Source of the DNA: Aeromonas hydrophila subsp. hydrophila ATCC 7966 | GTDB lineage: Bacteria; Pseudomonadota; Gammaproteobacteria; Enterobacterales; Aeromonadaceae | Reading direction: 5' to 3' | DNA: 64,000 nucleotides | Assembly: GCF_000014805.1 (NCBI RefSeq) | Contig: NC_008570.1 | Span: 2,485,001 to 2,549,000, forward strand | Part shown: positions 18,124 through 26,890 of the stretch, in pieces | How positions within the stretch are numbered: the stretch's first letter is position 1 | Layout of the letters: each line of letters starts with the position of its first letter | Translations under genes and position numbers: made by a program | The notes under the pieces: generated by a model | Database searches by the model: none | What the model saw: only the letters and a program-made list of their open reading frames with translations | What the model was told of the DNA's origin: nothing

Positions 18124-18867
18124 TCAATCCAGTACTGTGTTATCGCCCGCCAGCAGCGCCTGCATGATGGCCGTCTCGCGGTTGGCGATGGTCTCGAGAA
18201 ACTCGTTGGCTCTCCCCATGTGGTGACACACCCGGTAACCCCGTTCGACAAAGGTAAACAGCTCGCCCAGTCCCGCCAGATGGGCCGGCCCCGATATCAG
18301 CTTCAAGGTCGCCCCAAGCAGCGGCTTTCTCGCCAGCCGGTCCAGGGTCATCCCCAGTTCGTTGACCAGTTGCAACTGATGACGGCGACGCCCTTCTTCC
18401 CCCACCTCCTGATAGGCGAGGGCATAGGCCTTGGCGTTCAGTCGCGCCATGCTGCCGCTGCGACGCAGCGCCACCACCATCAGGTAGTCGAGCTCCTCGG
18501 AGAGGGCATCGAGTTCAATCGCCTGCGCCAGCACCTTGAGACCGGATTCCGGCAACAGTCGCTCGGCCGTCGGCATCACCCGCATCACGTCCGCATCCCG
18601 GCGGGCACAATCCCCCGGCCCGTAGAGGTCAGTCAGGAAGAACTGCGCGGCCGGCCCGTAGCGCTTGCTCTCCAAGAGGTCACGATGGGTGCGCCCCAGC
18701 CGATCTGCCTGCCATTGGCGCAATGCGTCCCTGTCTTGCTGATCCTGCGGATGGGTGCGCATCTGCTCGCGCAGCGCGGCTACCCGGTTGAGCTGGCGAT
18801 AGAGTCGCGCCAGGGTACTCTCTTCATCCGGTTGCGGGTCATCGAATGGTTGTTGTTGTTGGGTCAT
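18124..18867 (-). CDS. Conserved hypothetical protein next to the lipid cluster
   Basis: This 247-residue, mostly helical, charged protein has no signal peptide or membrane segment. I do not recognise a named domain. The most distinctive stretch is AAQFFLTDLYGPGDCARRDADVMRVMP (about residues 71-97, in part), and the N-terminus is rich in glutamine. Similar FFL-x-DLYGP proteins occur in other gammaproteobacteria, as far as I recall. It is convergent with prpD and divergent from the PHA-system gene at 19112. A link to lipid storage is position-based inference only. Confidence 0.7.
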   Translation of the reverse strand: MTQQQQPFDDPQPDEESTLARLYRQLNRVAALREQMRTHPQDQQDRDALRQWQADRLGRTHRDLLESKRYGPAAQFFLTDLYGPGDCARRDADVMRVMPTAERLLPESGLKVLAQAIELDALSEELDYLMVVALRRSGSMARLNAKAYALAYQEVGEEGRRRHQLQLVNELGMTLDRLARKPLLGATLKLISGPAHLAGLGELFTFVERGYRVCHHMGRANEFLETIANRETAIMQALLAGDNTVLD

Positions 18868-19111
18868 CTGCGGCTCTCTTGACCTGTTTCCAATGGCCTT
18901 TCACGGATAGACATGACGACAGGCGGCACCTTGCCGAGGCTCGTCACGTGTTGCCGGCCCAGTGTAACGCGGCGGCAGCCCAGGCGGAATCGATGGAGCT
19001 TTTACTCAACAGGCTTTGTTAAGTGAGTCCCAAAAATGTTGCAAATGGCTTTCACTTGTTTGATTCATGTGTTTAATATCAATAAATGTTGTCATCGCTC
19101 AGAGAGTTAGC

Positions 19112-19444
19112 ATGTTTCTATACGATCCCCTTGCCGGCAGCAGCCTGTCGACCATCCAGGTCAGCCGCCAACACCCGCTCGGCCTCGCCGGCGCCAGACT
19201 GGCCGCCGAAGCCATCGCCCAGGACATGAGCGAGGAGTACGAACTCGACTGCGAGTGGGAAGACGAGGAGGAGACCCGCTTGCTGTTTCGTGGCGCCGGG
19301 GTCAACGGCTCTTTGTTCCTCACCGACGAAACTCTGTCGCTGGAGGTACGCCTCGGTCTGATGCTGTTGCCGGTGCGCAGCGTACTGGAGCAGGAGATCC
19401 TCGAATACGTCGATCAGCGCCTGCCTTGCCCAACCCGGCGCTGA
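19112..19444 (+). CDS. Polyhydroxyalkanoic-acid system family protein
   Basis: This is a 110-residue small protein. IQVSRQHPLGLAGARLAAEAIA followed by a central acidic 'W...' strand and LSLEVRLGLMLLPVRSVLEQEI matches the small PHA-granule-region family (PF09650/TIGR02610 type) as I remember it. The function is unknown in the family, whose members lie near PHA synthesis genes. The ATG at 19112 follows GAGAG at 19101-19105. It is upstream of the wax ester synthase gene but separated from it by a terminator-like hairpin. Confidence 0.72.
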   Translation: MFLYDPLAGSSLSTIQVSRQHPLGLAGARLAAEAIAQDMSEEYELDCEWEDEEETRLLFRGAGVNGSLFLTDETLSLEVRLGLMLLPVRSVLEQEILEYVDQRLPCPTRR

Positions 19445-19530
19445 TGGGGCCAATAAATACTGATCCAGCGCAAGAAACAATCATGAAATAACCGATTCCA
19501 CTATCGTTACCCGGCCCGACATTTATTATT

Positions 19531-19556
19531 AAAAGGGCCAAATACCCTTTTTTGTT
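19531..19556 (+). terminator. Terminator after the PHA-system gene
   Basis: AAAAGGG (19531-19537) and CCCTTTT (19545-19551) pair around seven bases and run into TTGTTTTATTTTG. The stem is short. Confidence 0.55.
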
Positions 19557-19724
19557 TTATTTTGAGAGGCATGAAATTGCCTCCATTTTTGTCATGAAAC
19601 ATCATTTTGAATTAATCGCCGTGCAGTTTCACCAACATATAAGTGCTATTTGTTCATTCACTCCTGATCCAGCCAATTCATGAGACGGCAGGAGACAAAT
19701 AACGCGAAACGATAGGGATAATAC

Positions 19725-21149
19725 ATGTCTGTGTGTGAACTCATCTCCTGTGTCGATACCGCCTGGCTGCGGATGGACCGGCCCAACAACTTGATGCAGA
19801 TCGTCGGCGTGCTGATGTTCGACGGTCAGCTGGATGAAGCCATCTTGCGGGAGAGCCTGCTGCACACAGTTCGGGTACAGCCGCGCTTCGGGCAGAAGGC
19901 CTGCCTGGAAGGGGGCGAATACTACTGGCGCACCGATCCCGACTTCGACCTCGACCTGCACCTCAAGCGGGTGATCCTGCCAGGCAAGGCCGGCAAGACG
20001 GAGCTGGAGCGGCTGGTGGCCGATTTTGCCTCCACTCCGCTCAACCACCAGCGCCCGCTGTGGGAGATGCACCTGGTGGATACCTCTCTGGGCGGCCAGG
20101 CGCTGGTGGTGCGTTTTCACCACGCCATGGGGGACGGCTTCTCCCTGGTGCGGGCCATGCTGACCATGATGGACGAGAGCCCGGTGGCGCCCCCCAGGCC
20201 ACAACCCGAGCCGGTGGCCAATGACGACGGCGACGAGGAGCACGATCAGCAGGGCAGTCGCCTGTTGCGGGCCGGCCTCAAGCTGACCGGCGCCCTCTGG
20301 TCCAAGTACGTCGAGGTACTGACCCATCCCACCAAGGCGATGGACTACCTCAAGACCAGTCGGGACGTGACCGCCGAGCTTTACACCATCGCCACCCTCT
20401 CCGACGACGCCAATACCCGGCTCAAAGGGGAGACCGGCAGCACCAAACGGGTAGCCTGGTCAGAACAGATCCCGTTGCCGGACGTGAAGGCGGTGGGGCG
20501 AGTGCTCGGCTGCTCGGTCAACGATCTGCTGATCGCTGCCACTGCCGGCGCCTTTCGCCACTACCTGCTGGAGCAGGGCGACCAGACCGACATCGACATC
20601 CGGGCGCTGGTACCGGTCAACATGCGCGCCCCGGACGACAAGGGTGCACTGGGCAATCGTTTTGGGCTGGTGGCACTGGATCTGCCCCTCAACATTGAGC
20701 ACCCGCTACAACGGCTCTATGCGGTGCGGGATCGGATGCAGGCGCTCAAATCCTCCCTGCAGCCGGCAGTGGTGCTCAACCTGCTGGAAGTGATGGGCAT
20801 GGCGCCCAAGGCGGTGCAGCAACAAGCCATCGACATCCTCTCGGCCAAGGCCAGCGCGGTCATCACCAACGTGCCGGGCCCGCAGCAGACCCTCTATCTG
20901 GCCGGCGCCCGCCTGCGTCAGCCGCTGTTCTGGGTGCCCCAGGCCGGCGACATAGCGGTCGGCGTCTCCATTCTCTCCTATGACAACAAGGTGCAGCTCG
21001 GCCTCATCACCGATAAAAAGCGGGTGCCGGACCCGGCTTTCATCGTCGAGCGCTTCGCCGTGGAGTTTGAGCAGTTGCTGCTGCTGGTATTGATGGAGCC
21101 GGACCTGCTCTACGATCCCGACATGCTGGATCAACTGCTGCACGGCTGA
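19725..21149 (+). CDS. Wax ester synthase / diacylglycerol acyltransferase (WS/DGAT)
   Basis: This 474-residue bifunctional acyltransferase of the AtfA type esterifies long-chain alcohols or diacylglycerol with acyl-CoA. The active-site motif HHxxxDG is present as HHAMGDG, with His132, His133 and Asp137. PLWEMHLVD (111-119) and the C-terminal NVPGP motif are also present. The N-terminal DTAWLRMDRPNNLM is family-typical. It probably acts at the inner-membrane face where lipid bodies form. It shares a bidirectional terminator with the opposing phasin operon. A fatty acyl-CoA reductase gene that could supply alcohols is 3.7 kb away. Confidence 0.93.
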   Translation: MSVCELISCVDTAWLRMDRPNNLMQIVGVLMFDGQLDEAILRESLLHTVRVQPRFGQKACLEGGEYYWRTDPDFDLDLHLKRVILPGKAGKTELERLVADFASTPLNHQRPLWEMHLVDTSLGGQALVVRFHHAMGDGFSLVRAMLTMMDESPVAPPRPQPEPVANDDGDEEHDQQGSRLLRAGLKLTGALWSKYVEVLTHPTKAMDYLKTSRDVTAELYTIATLSDDANTRLKGETGSTKRVAWSEQIPLPDVKAVGRVLGCSVNDLLIAATAGAFRHYLLEQGDQTDIDIRALVPVNMRAPDDKGALGNRFGLVALDLPLNIEHPLQRLYAVRDRMQALKSSLQPAVVLNLLEVMGMAPKAVQQQAIDILSAKASAVITNVPGPQQTLYLAGARLRQPLFWVPQAGDIAVGVSILSYDNKVQLGLITDKKRVPDPAFIVERFAVEFEQLLLLVLMEPDLLYDPDMLDQLLHG

Positions 21150-21216
21150 CCGCGCCACTCCTGCAAGACGAGGAGCCGGCAAGAAAGGAAGCCTGCAAGA
21201 AAAAAAGTGAAAAAGA

Positions 21217-21246
21217 AAAGAGGCCAACCCGGAGGTTGGCCTCTTT
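21217..21246. terminator. Bidirectional terminator between WS/DGAT and the TPR gene
   Basis: AAAGAGGCCAACC (21217-21229) and GGTTGGCCTCTTT (21234-21246) form a 13-base stem with A-rich DNA on the left and T on the right. Confidence 0.88.
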
Positions 21247-21264
21247 CATTGCGGCAGTGGCACC

Positions 21265-22065
21265 TTACTCGTCCGCCAGCTCCTCGCGGGCGGCTTCCAC
21301 GTCGAGCCGCTCCATGGCATCCAGCGGCTCGCACACGGCGGCCTCACCGTAGAGCGCCTCGGCGGCCGCCATCTTGCTCTTGCCGTGCATCATCACCATG
21401 GCGTTGGCGTACTCCATGCGGGCAATGGCGGAGTGGGGGATAATGGCCAGCGCCGCCTTGAAGTGACGCTCGGACTCATCCTTCTTGGCGCCATAGGTGA
21501 TGCCTCCGATCATGGCGCCCAGCTTGTCGATGATCTCCGCATGCCAGGCACCGAAGGCGATATGGGCTTCCGCGTGGTCAGGCTCAAGGGTCAACGCCTG
21601 CTCCAGGCTGCTCTTGATCTTGTCACCGATGCCGATGGAGAGTGCCTTGGAGACCGAGATCACCTGGCTGTAGCGACCCAGCGCCAGGGCGTGGAAGTAC
21701 CAGGCGTTGACGTTGTCTGGCTGGCGTTTTTGCAGCTTCTCGGCGTTGCTGGCGGCCAGCTCGAACGCTTCGCGCTTGGCATATTTGTCGTCCAGCAGGT
21801 AGCTGGCGTGGATCACCAGCGCCTTGTTCGCCACGTTGAGGCCATCCTCGCCGGCGCCCAGCCCCAGGCTGACGGCGCGAGCGAAATCACCGGCGTGATA
21901 GGCACGCCAGGCTTCCTGTACTTGCTCATCTTCGGGCCAGGGCTCGGCATCCCCCTGGTGCAGCCGCTCCCAATGCTGCTCAAGGCGCTCCCCGGCATAG
22001 TCATAGGCCGCGTCCGGCCAGGGGAAGGGGGTAAAATCGGACAATTTGGGCTGTGAAGTGGTCAT
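21265..22065 (-). CDS. TPR-like hypothetical protein
   Basis: This 266-residue soluble protein contains helical pairs of the tetratricopeptide type: AWRAYHAGDFARAVSLG, NVNAWYFHALALGRYSQ, ALTLEPDHAEAHIAFGAWH and HFKAALAIIPHSAIARMEYANAM. These suggest protein-protein binding. No signal peptide or enzyme motif is seen. It is the last gene of the apparent phasin-patatin-tetR-TPR operon, 42 bases after the tetR gene. A scaffold or granule-linked role is inference from position. Confidence 0.75.
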   Translation of the reverse strand: MTTSQPKLSDFTPFPWPDAAYDYAGERLEQHWERLHQGDAEPWPEDEQVQEAWRAYHAGDFARAVSLGLGAGEDGLNVANKALVIHASYLLDDKYAKREAFELAASNAEKLQKRQPDNVNAWYFHALALGRYSQVISVSKALSIGIGDKIKSSLEQALTLEPDHAEAHIAFGAWHAEIIDKLGAMIGGITYGAKKDESERHFKAALAIIPHSAIARMEYANAMVMMHGKSKMAAAEALYGEAAVCEPLDAMERLDVEAAREELADE

Positions 22066-22107
22066 ATGATTCTCCCTGTTAAAAACACAATCAAATACAC
22101 GATGCTG

Positions 22108-22758
22108 TCAGCTCGCCGTGGCGGCGGGCTGATAATGGGTGGCAATGGCATCCAGATCGGCACGGGCATCGGCTCGCAGCCGGGGGGCCACCAGCTGCAT
22201 CACCTGAAACACCCCGAGCGCGATGTCGGCATCGGCCCGCGGATGCAGCGCCCGCTGGTAGGAGATCCAGAAGGTCCCGACCAGCGCAATGTTGGCGGCA
22301 AGCGCCGTCACCTGCATCTCATCGCCTTGCAGCAGACCGCTGCGCCAGAGGCTGTGACAGATGGCGGCGGCGGTCTGCTCCTTGCGACGCAGCAGGGCCG
22401 AGAAGCGCAGCTCCACCTTGTGGTTGCCGCTCATCAGGGTGCTGATGTCGTAGTAGAAAAAACGGTACTTCCAGATGAGTTCGAACATCAGGTGCAAGAA
22501 GAACCAGATGTCCTCCGCCTCGTTCAACGGCGGGGTAATGGTATCGAGCAGATGGGCCATCTCCTGTTCGAACTCCCCGAACAGGGCGTTGACGATCTCC
22601 TCCTTGTTGTGAAAGTGGTAATAGAGGTTGCCCTGACTCATCTCCAGCTCGGCCGCGATGGCAGAGGTGGTGACGGTCGGCTCGCCCAGCAGGTTGAACT
22701 GGGCGAGGGCGGTGGCCAGGATGCGATCCCGCGTACGCCGCTTGGGTTTGCAGTCCAT
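22108..22758 (-). CDS. TetR-family transcriptional regulator
   Basis: This 216-residue regulator has an N-terminal helix-turn-helix: RTRDRILATALAQFNLLG, then VTTSAIAAELEMSQGNLYYHFHNKEEIV. The C-terminal domain is aromatic (FFLHLMFELIWKYRFFYYD), consistent with binding a hydrophobic ligand such as acyl-CoA. I chose the ATG at 22758, which has AAGGAG seven bases upstream and follows the patatin stop by one base. It probably controls its own operon and perhaps the divergent reductase gene. Confidence 0.88.
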   Translation of the reverse strand: MDCKPKRRTRDRILATALAQFNLLGEPTVTTSAIAAELEMSQGNLYYHFHNKEEIVNALFGEFEQEMAHLLDTITPPLNEAEDIWFFLHLMFELIWKYRFFYYDISTLMSGNHKVELRFSALLRRKEQTAAAICHSLWRSGLLQGDEMQVTALAANIALVGTFWISYQRALHPRADADIALGVFQVMQLVAPRLRADARADLDAIATHYQPAATAS

Positions 22759-22759
22759 G

Positions 22760-23944
22760 CTACTCCTTCGATTGCCGGCGACCCTTGCTGCCATAGCGGC
22801 GGGTCAGCCAGTGCTGCAGCTGGGTCAAAGAGGCATCCAGCGCCGCCACCGAGCCGGTGCCCGGGGTCAGCAGGGAACGCTGTTCATCGGCCAGCGCGCT
22901 CAGATCCAGCGCCAGCCCATGTCTGGCGAGAATGGGGCCAAGCTCGTCCCGTCGCTGCCACAGATCCTGGCGGGTATGCTGGAAGGCGTGCTCGCACAGA
23001 TGGCGCCGATCCCGGTAACTGAACACATTGGTAAAGAACATCTCGCCGTCGGCCGAGGAGGGTTCGAACAACAGGGCATCCGCGTCGGGATACTGGTGTT
23101 TGTAGCGATCCATCCCCACGTGCATGCGCGAATGAATGATGGCGCGAAACGTCTGGGCCAGCACCACCGGCAGGCCGCGGTCCACCAGCTTGGCAGGGTG
23201 TTCGCTGGCCAGTCCCGCATCAAAGGGCACCAGCGGGTTAATGCAAAACACCAGATCGGCCCCCTCCTGCAGCGCCACTGAGGCGTGCAGCGTCTTGATC
23301 AACGCCCCGTCCACGTAGTAGCGGCCATCGATGAGCGAGGGCGGGAACAAGCCGGGCAGGGCGGCCGAGGCCTGTACTGCTGCGGAGATGGGCACCTGGT
23401 CCAACCCCGGGCTGCCGAAAGCCACTGCACGGCCGGTATCGAGTTCGGTGGCGATGACGAACAGCCGGCTGGCAAGCTCACGAAAATCGTTGCTGCGACC
23501 GGGGCGGGAGAAAAACTGGGTGAGGATCCGATCCACCCCGCGGCTGTCGAACATGCCGGTCGGGATCGCTCTGGACAACCCCTGCAACGAGCCGAGCAGG
23601 CTCTTGTTCCAGGGCGAGGAGAGATAGTCGGCCAGACACGTCAGCACCAGCGGCGGCAGCGAGGTAAGCCGGTCAAAATACTCCCCGAAGGCGGGACGCA
23701 GCAGGGTGGAGGGGTCGAAGAACTCACCGGTATCATCGCTTAACAGGATCCGCACCAGCTTGTCCGGCGAGATGCCGTTGGCCAGCGCCGAGGCGATCAC
23801 CGCTCCCGAGCTCACCCCCACATAGATATCGGCCTGCTCGAAACGCAGCCCCTTGATACTGTCGGCCAGGGCGGCGCAGGCTCCGATCTCGTAGATCCCC
23901 CCCAGAGGTCCCCCGCCGGCGAGGGCAACCGCAATCGTGCTCAT
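22760..23944 (-). CDS. Patatin-like phospholipase
   Basis: This is a 394-residue lipid hydrolase. The oxyanion loop is AGGGPLGG (residues 9-16), the nucleophile is Ser45 in GVSSG, and the dyad aspartate is Asp212 in VDGA. No signal peptide is visible, so it likely acts in the cytoplasm. It lies 88 bases after the phasin gene and directly before tetR. Patatin-type proteins are known on storage granules, so a lipid- or PHA-mobilising role is plausible but not shown. Confidence 0.88.
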   Translation of the reverse strand: MSTIAVALAGGGPLGGIYEIGACAALADSIKGLRFEQADIYVGVSSGAVIASALANGISPDKLVRILLSDDTGEFFDPSTLLRPAFGEYFDRLTSLPPLVLTCLADYLSSPWNKSLLGSLQGLSRAIPTGMFDSRGVDRILTQFFSRPGRSNDFRELASRLFVIATELDTGRAVAFGSPGLDQVPISAAVQASAALPGLFPPSLIDGRYYVDGALIKTLHASVALQEGADLVFCINPLVPFDAGLASEHPAKLVDRGLPVVLAQTFRAIIHSRMHVGMDRYKHQYPDADALLFEPSSADGEMFFTNVFSYRDRRHLCEHAFQHTRQDLWQRRDELGPILARHGLALDLSALADEQRSLLTPGTGSVAALDASLTQLQHWLTRRYGSKGRRQSKE

Positions 23945-24032
23945 GATTTGCCTCCCTTCTCATGCAAAACCGGCCCAGCAGAGGGCATGGGCCGGTGGAT
24001 CATTACGCAATCAGAACAAGCCGGTCAGCGGA

Positions 24033-24611
24033 TCAGAAGAGCGTGGTTTCACTCTTCTCCTTGACCTCTTTGGCCACGTTCTCGACTTCCGTTGCCAGTG
24101 CTTTCACCTCTTCCTTCACCTTGGCGATGGGGGCGGCGGCTTTCTTGACCGGCGGCTTTTTGGCTGCAACCGGCTTCTTGGCAGCGGCGGCAGGCTTGGC
24201 CTCGTCAGCCGGGGCAACGTCATCCAGGTCCTGGGCATCGATCAGCTGTTGTACCACCTCGGTCAGCTCGGCCATGCGCTTGGAGAGCTTGTCGATGTCC
24301 TTGCGGGTCGGAATGCCAAGGCTGGCGACGGCGCGGGCCACGCGATCCTCGAACACCTGCTCCAGACGTCCCCAGGTACCGGCAGTCTTGTCGGTCATGG
24401 CAGCGATCTTCTCGTCTGCGCTCTGGCGGGTACGGGTTTGCAGGGCTTCCCCTTCCTGCACCAGGGCTTCGAAGATTTTACCACCTTCTTCCTGGGCTTT
24501 GGCATAGGCACCCAGACCCGCCAACCAGATCTGCTGGGTGGACTCCTTGATAGTGGAGGTGAGTTGGTTGTCGGTCACCGAACTTGCCAGTGCTTTCAAT
24601 TTTTTGGCCAT
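24033..24611 (-). CDS. Phasin-family granule-associated protein (PhaF/PhaI type)
   Basis: This is a 192-residue protein. The N-terminal two thirds form an amphipathic helical phasin domain (STQQIWLAGLGAYAKAQEEGGKIFEAL is the recognisable core, in part). A short alanine-lysine-proline segment follows (about residues 140-165, KKPVAAKKPPVKKAAAP), like the DNA-binding tail of PhaF but much shorter. The last 30 residues form a charged helix. It would coat PHA or neutral-lipid inclusions. AAGGAG precedes the ATG. It heads the minus-strand operon and is divergent from the reductase gene. Confidence 0.88.
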   Translation of the reverse strand: MAKKLKALASSVTDNQLTSTIKESTQQIWLAGLGAYAKAQEEGGKIFEALVQEGEALQTRTRQSADEKIAAMTDKTAGTWGRLEQVFEDRVARAVASLGIPTRKDIDKLSKRMAELTEVVQQLIDAQDLDDVAPADEAKPAAAAKKPVAAKKPPVKKAAAPIAKVKEEVKALATEVENVAKEVKEKSETTLF

Positions 24612-24778
24612 GACAATCTCCTTGCTCGTGATATAGATGATGGTAATGACAACAACCTTGATATATTCGTTGTGGCATTACTTAGCTTTCATCCTCAGTC
24701 TATGGAGAAAAAATAGAGGGTTCTACCTAATAACGGAACAAGCAACCCTGGTAATTTTGGTCTGGGTCACGAAGAATG

Positions 24779-24794
24779 ATATTCGAATGAATAT
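24779..24794. promoter_or_regulatory. Inverted repeat between phasin and reductase genes
   Basis: ATATTC and GAATAT flank GAAT in the 248-base divergent intergenic region. It could be the operator for the TetR regulator encoded in the phasin operon. This is inference from position and symmetry. Confidence 0.35.
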
Positions 24795-24859
24795 TTTGCA
24801 TTAAAGCGTGATATATCTAACAGCAACTAACAGCCCAATCAGTAAGGGATATAAATACC

Positions 24860-26830
24860 ATGGACTATTTCATCACGGGGGGCAGCGGCTTTATCGGTCG
24901 CCGGCTGATTAAAAAAGTGCTGCAGCGCCCGAATAGCCGGGTGCATTTCTTGATGCGTGCCGCCCATCTCGATCGGGTACCCGATCTGCTGGCCTACTGG
25001 GGGGTTGAGGCGGATCGCGCCATCCCCGTGGTCGGCGACATGACCCACCCGCTGCTCGGAGTGGGCAGTGCCGAGCTGGAGCCCCTCATCGGCAAGATCG
25101 ATCACTTCCTGCATCTCGCCGCCATCTACGATCTCAACGCCAAGGCGGGCATTCAACAGCAGGTCAATGCCGAAGGCACCCGTCAGGCCCTGCAACTGGC
25201 CGAGCGGCTCCAGGCCCGCTGCTTCCATCACTGCAGCTCCATCGCGGTGGCCGGTCTGTTCGACGGACTGTTTCGGGAAGACATGTTCGATGAGGCCGAA
25301 CACCTCGACATGCCCTATTTCCAGACCAAGCACGAAGCCGAAGGGATCGTTCGCAAGGAGAGCACGCTGCCCTGGCGCATCTATCGACCGGGCATCGTTG
25401 TCGGTGATGCCAACACCGGCGAGATGGACAAGGTGGACGGCCCCTATTACTTCTTCAAAACCATCCAGAAGCTGCGCCGCATGCTGCCGCCCTGGATGCC
25501 CGCCATCGGGGTCGAAGGGGGGCGCATCAACCTGGTGCCGGTCAACTTCGTGGTGGATGCCATCGATCACATCGCCCATCTGGAAGGGGAGGACAACAAG
25601 GCGTTCCACCTGACCGATTCCCACCCCATGCGGGTCGGCGACATGCTGAGCACCTTCTCCCGCGCCGCCCATGCCCCCGAACCGGCCATTCGCATCAATG
25701 CGGCCCTGTTCAGCTTCATTCCCCGCCATCTGATGACCATGCTGATGGCACTGACGCCGGTGCGGCGCATTCGCGATGCGGCGATTGCCGATCTGGGGCT
25801 GCCCAAGGACATCTTCCGGCTCATCAACTATCCCACCCGCTTCGACAACCGCGAAACCCAGCGGGTACTGAAGGGGACCGGCATCGAAGTGCCGCCGCTG
25901 CACAGCTATGCCTGGCGACTGTGGGATTACTGGGAGCGCCACCTCGACCCCGAGCTGTTCATCGATCGTACCCTGCGCGGCCGGGTCGAGGGCAAGGTGG
26001 TGCTGATCACCGGCGCCACCTCCGGCATCGGCAAGGCCACGGCCAGAAAGCTGGCCGAGGCGGGGGCCAAGGTACTGACCATCGCCCGGGACGAGCACAA
26101 GATTGCCGAGACCCAGGCCGAGTTTGCCGAGCTGGGATTGACCCTGCAGGTCTATCAGGGGGATCTGGCCGATCTCTCCCAAGGGGAGGCGATCACCCGG
26201 CAGATCGTGGCCGAGCACGGCGGGGTGGACATCCTCATCAACAATGCCGGTCGATCCATCCGCCGCGCCATTGAGGACTCCTTCGATCGCTTCCACGATC
26301 TGGAGCGCACCATGCAGCTCAATTACTTCGGCACTCTCAAGGTGATCATGGGACTGCTGCCCACCATGATCGAGAAGAAGAAGGGCCACATCATCAACAT
26401 CTCCTCCATCGGGGTGCTGACCAATGCGCCGCGCTTCTCCGCCTATGTTGCCTCGAAATCGGCGCTCGATGCCTGGGTGCGTACCGCCGCCTCCGAGTTT
26501 GCCGACAAGGGGGTCAACTTCTCCATCATCAACATGCCGCTGGTGAAAACCCCCATGGTGGCGCCCACCAAGGTGTATGAGCAGGTGCCCATGATGACGC
26601 CGGAAGAGGCCGCCGATCTGGTGTGCGACACTATCATCAACAAGCACGTGCGACTGGCTACCCGGCTCGGGGTGTTCGGCCAGGTGATCCATGCCCTGGC
26701 ACCGCGAGTGGCCCAGGTGATCATGAACACCAGCTTCCGCACCTTCTCCGATCCCAAGGAGGGCAACGAGTCCAAGGCCTCGGCGGATCAGATGGCGGTC
26801 TCCACCCTGATCAAGGGGATCCACTTCTAG
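24860..26830 (+). CDS. Fatty acyl-CoA reductase, alcohol-forming, two-domain SDR protein
   Basis: This 656-residue protein closely resembles, from memory, the 661-residue alcohol-forming acyl-CoA reductase of Marinobacter (Maqu_2220). The shared order includes MxYFxTGGxGFIGR, FREDMFxEAE, GEMDKVDGPYYFFK and SSIGVLTNAPRFSAYV. The N-terminal extended-SDR domain has GGSGFIG (7-13), Tyr153 and Lys157. The C-terminal classical SDR domain has TGATSGIG (384-391), NNAG, Tyr529 and Lys533. It would reduce acyl-CoA to fatty alcohol with NADPH. It is divergent from the phasin operon and near WS/DGAT, supporting wax ester synthesis. Annotation pipelines will often call it only 'SDR family oxidoreductase'. 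Confidence 0.88.
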   Translation: MDYFITGGSGFIGRRLIKKVLQRPNSRVHFLMRAAHLDRVPDLLAYWGVEADRAIPVVGDMTHPLLGVGSAELEPLIGKIDHFLHLAAIYDLNAKAGIQQQVNAEGTRQALQLAERLQARCFHHCSSIAVAGLFDGLFREDMFDEAEHLDMPYFQTKHEAEGIVRKESTLPWRIYRPGIVVGDANTGEMDKVDGPYYFFKTIQKLRRMLPPWMPAIGVEGGRINLVPVNFVVDAIDHIAHLEGEDNKAFHLTDSHPMRVGDMLSTFSRAAHAPEPAIRINAALFSFIPRHLMTMLMALTPVRRIRDAAIADLGLPKDIFRLINYPTRFDNRETQRVLKGTGIEVPPLHSYAWRLWDYWERHLDPELFIDRTLRGRVEGKVVLITGATSGIGKATARKLAEAGAKVLTIARDEHKIAETQAEFAELGLTLQVYQGDLADLSQGEAITRQIVAEHGGVDILINNAGRSIRRAIEDSFDRFHDLERTMQLNYFGTLKVIMGLLPTMIEKKKGHIINISSIGVLTNAPRFSAYVASKSALDAWVRTAASEFADKGVNFSIINMPLVKTPMVAPTKVYEQVPMMTPEEAADLVCDTIINKHVRLATRLGVFGQVIHALAPRVAQVIMNTSFRTFSDPKEGNESKASADQMAVSTLIKGIHF

Positions 26831-26864
26831 GGGGAGCGACCGCGAACTGAGGTAGCAAAAACGG

Positions 26865-26890
26865 AAAGGGCCTGAGCAATCAGGCCCTTT
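26865..26890. terminator. Bidirectional terminator between reductase and lipase
   Basis: AAAGGGCCTGA and TCAGGCCCTTT pair around four bases. The right arm contains the stop codon of the minus-strand lipase gene. Confidence 0.85.
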
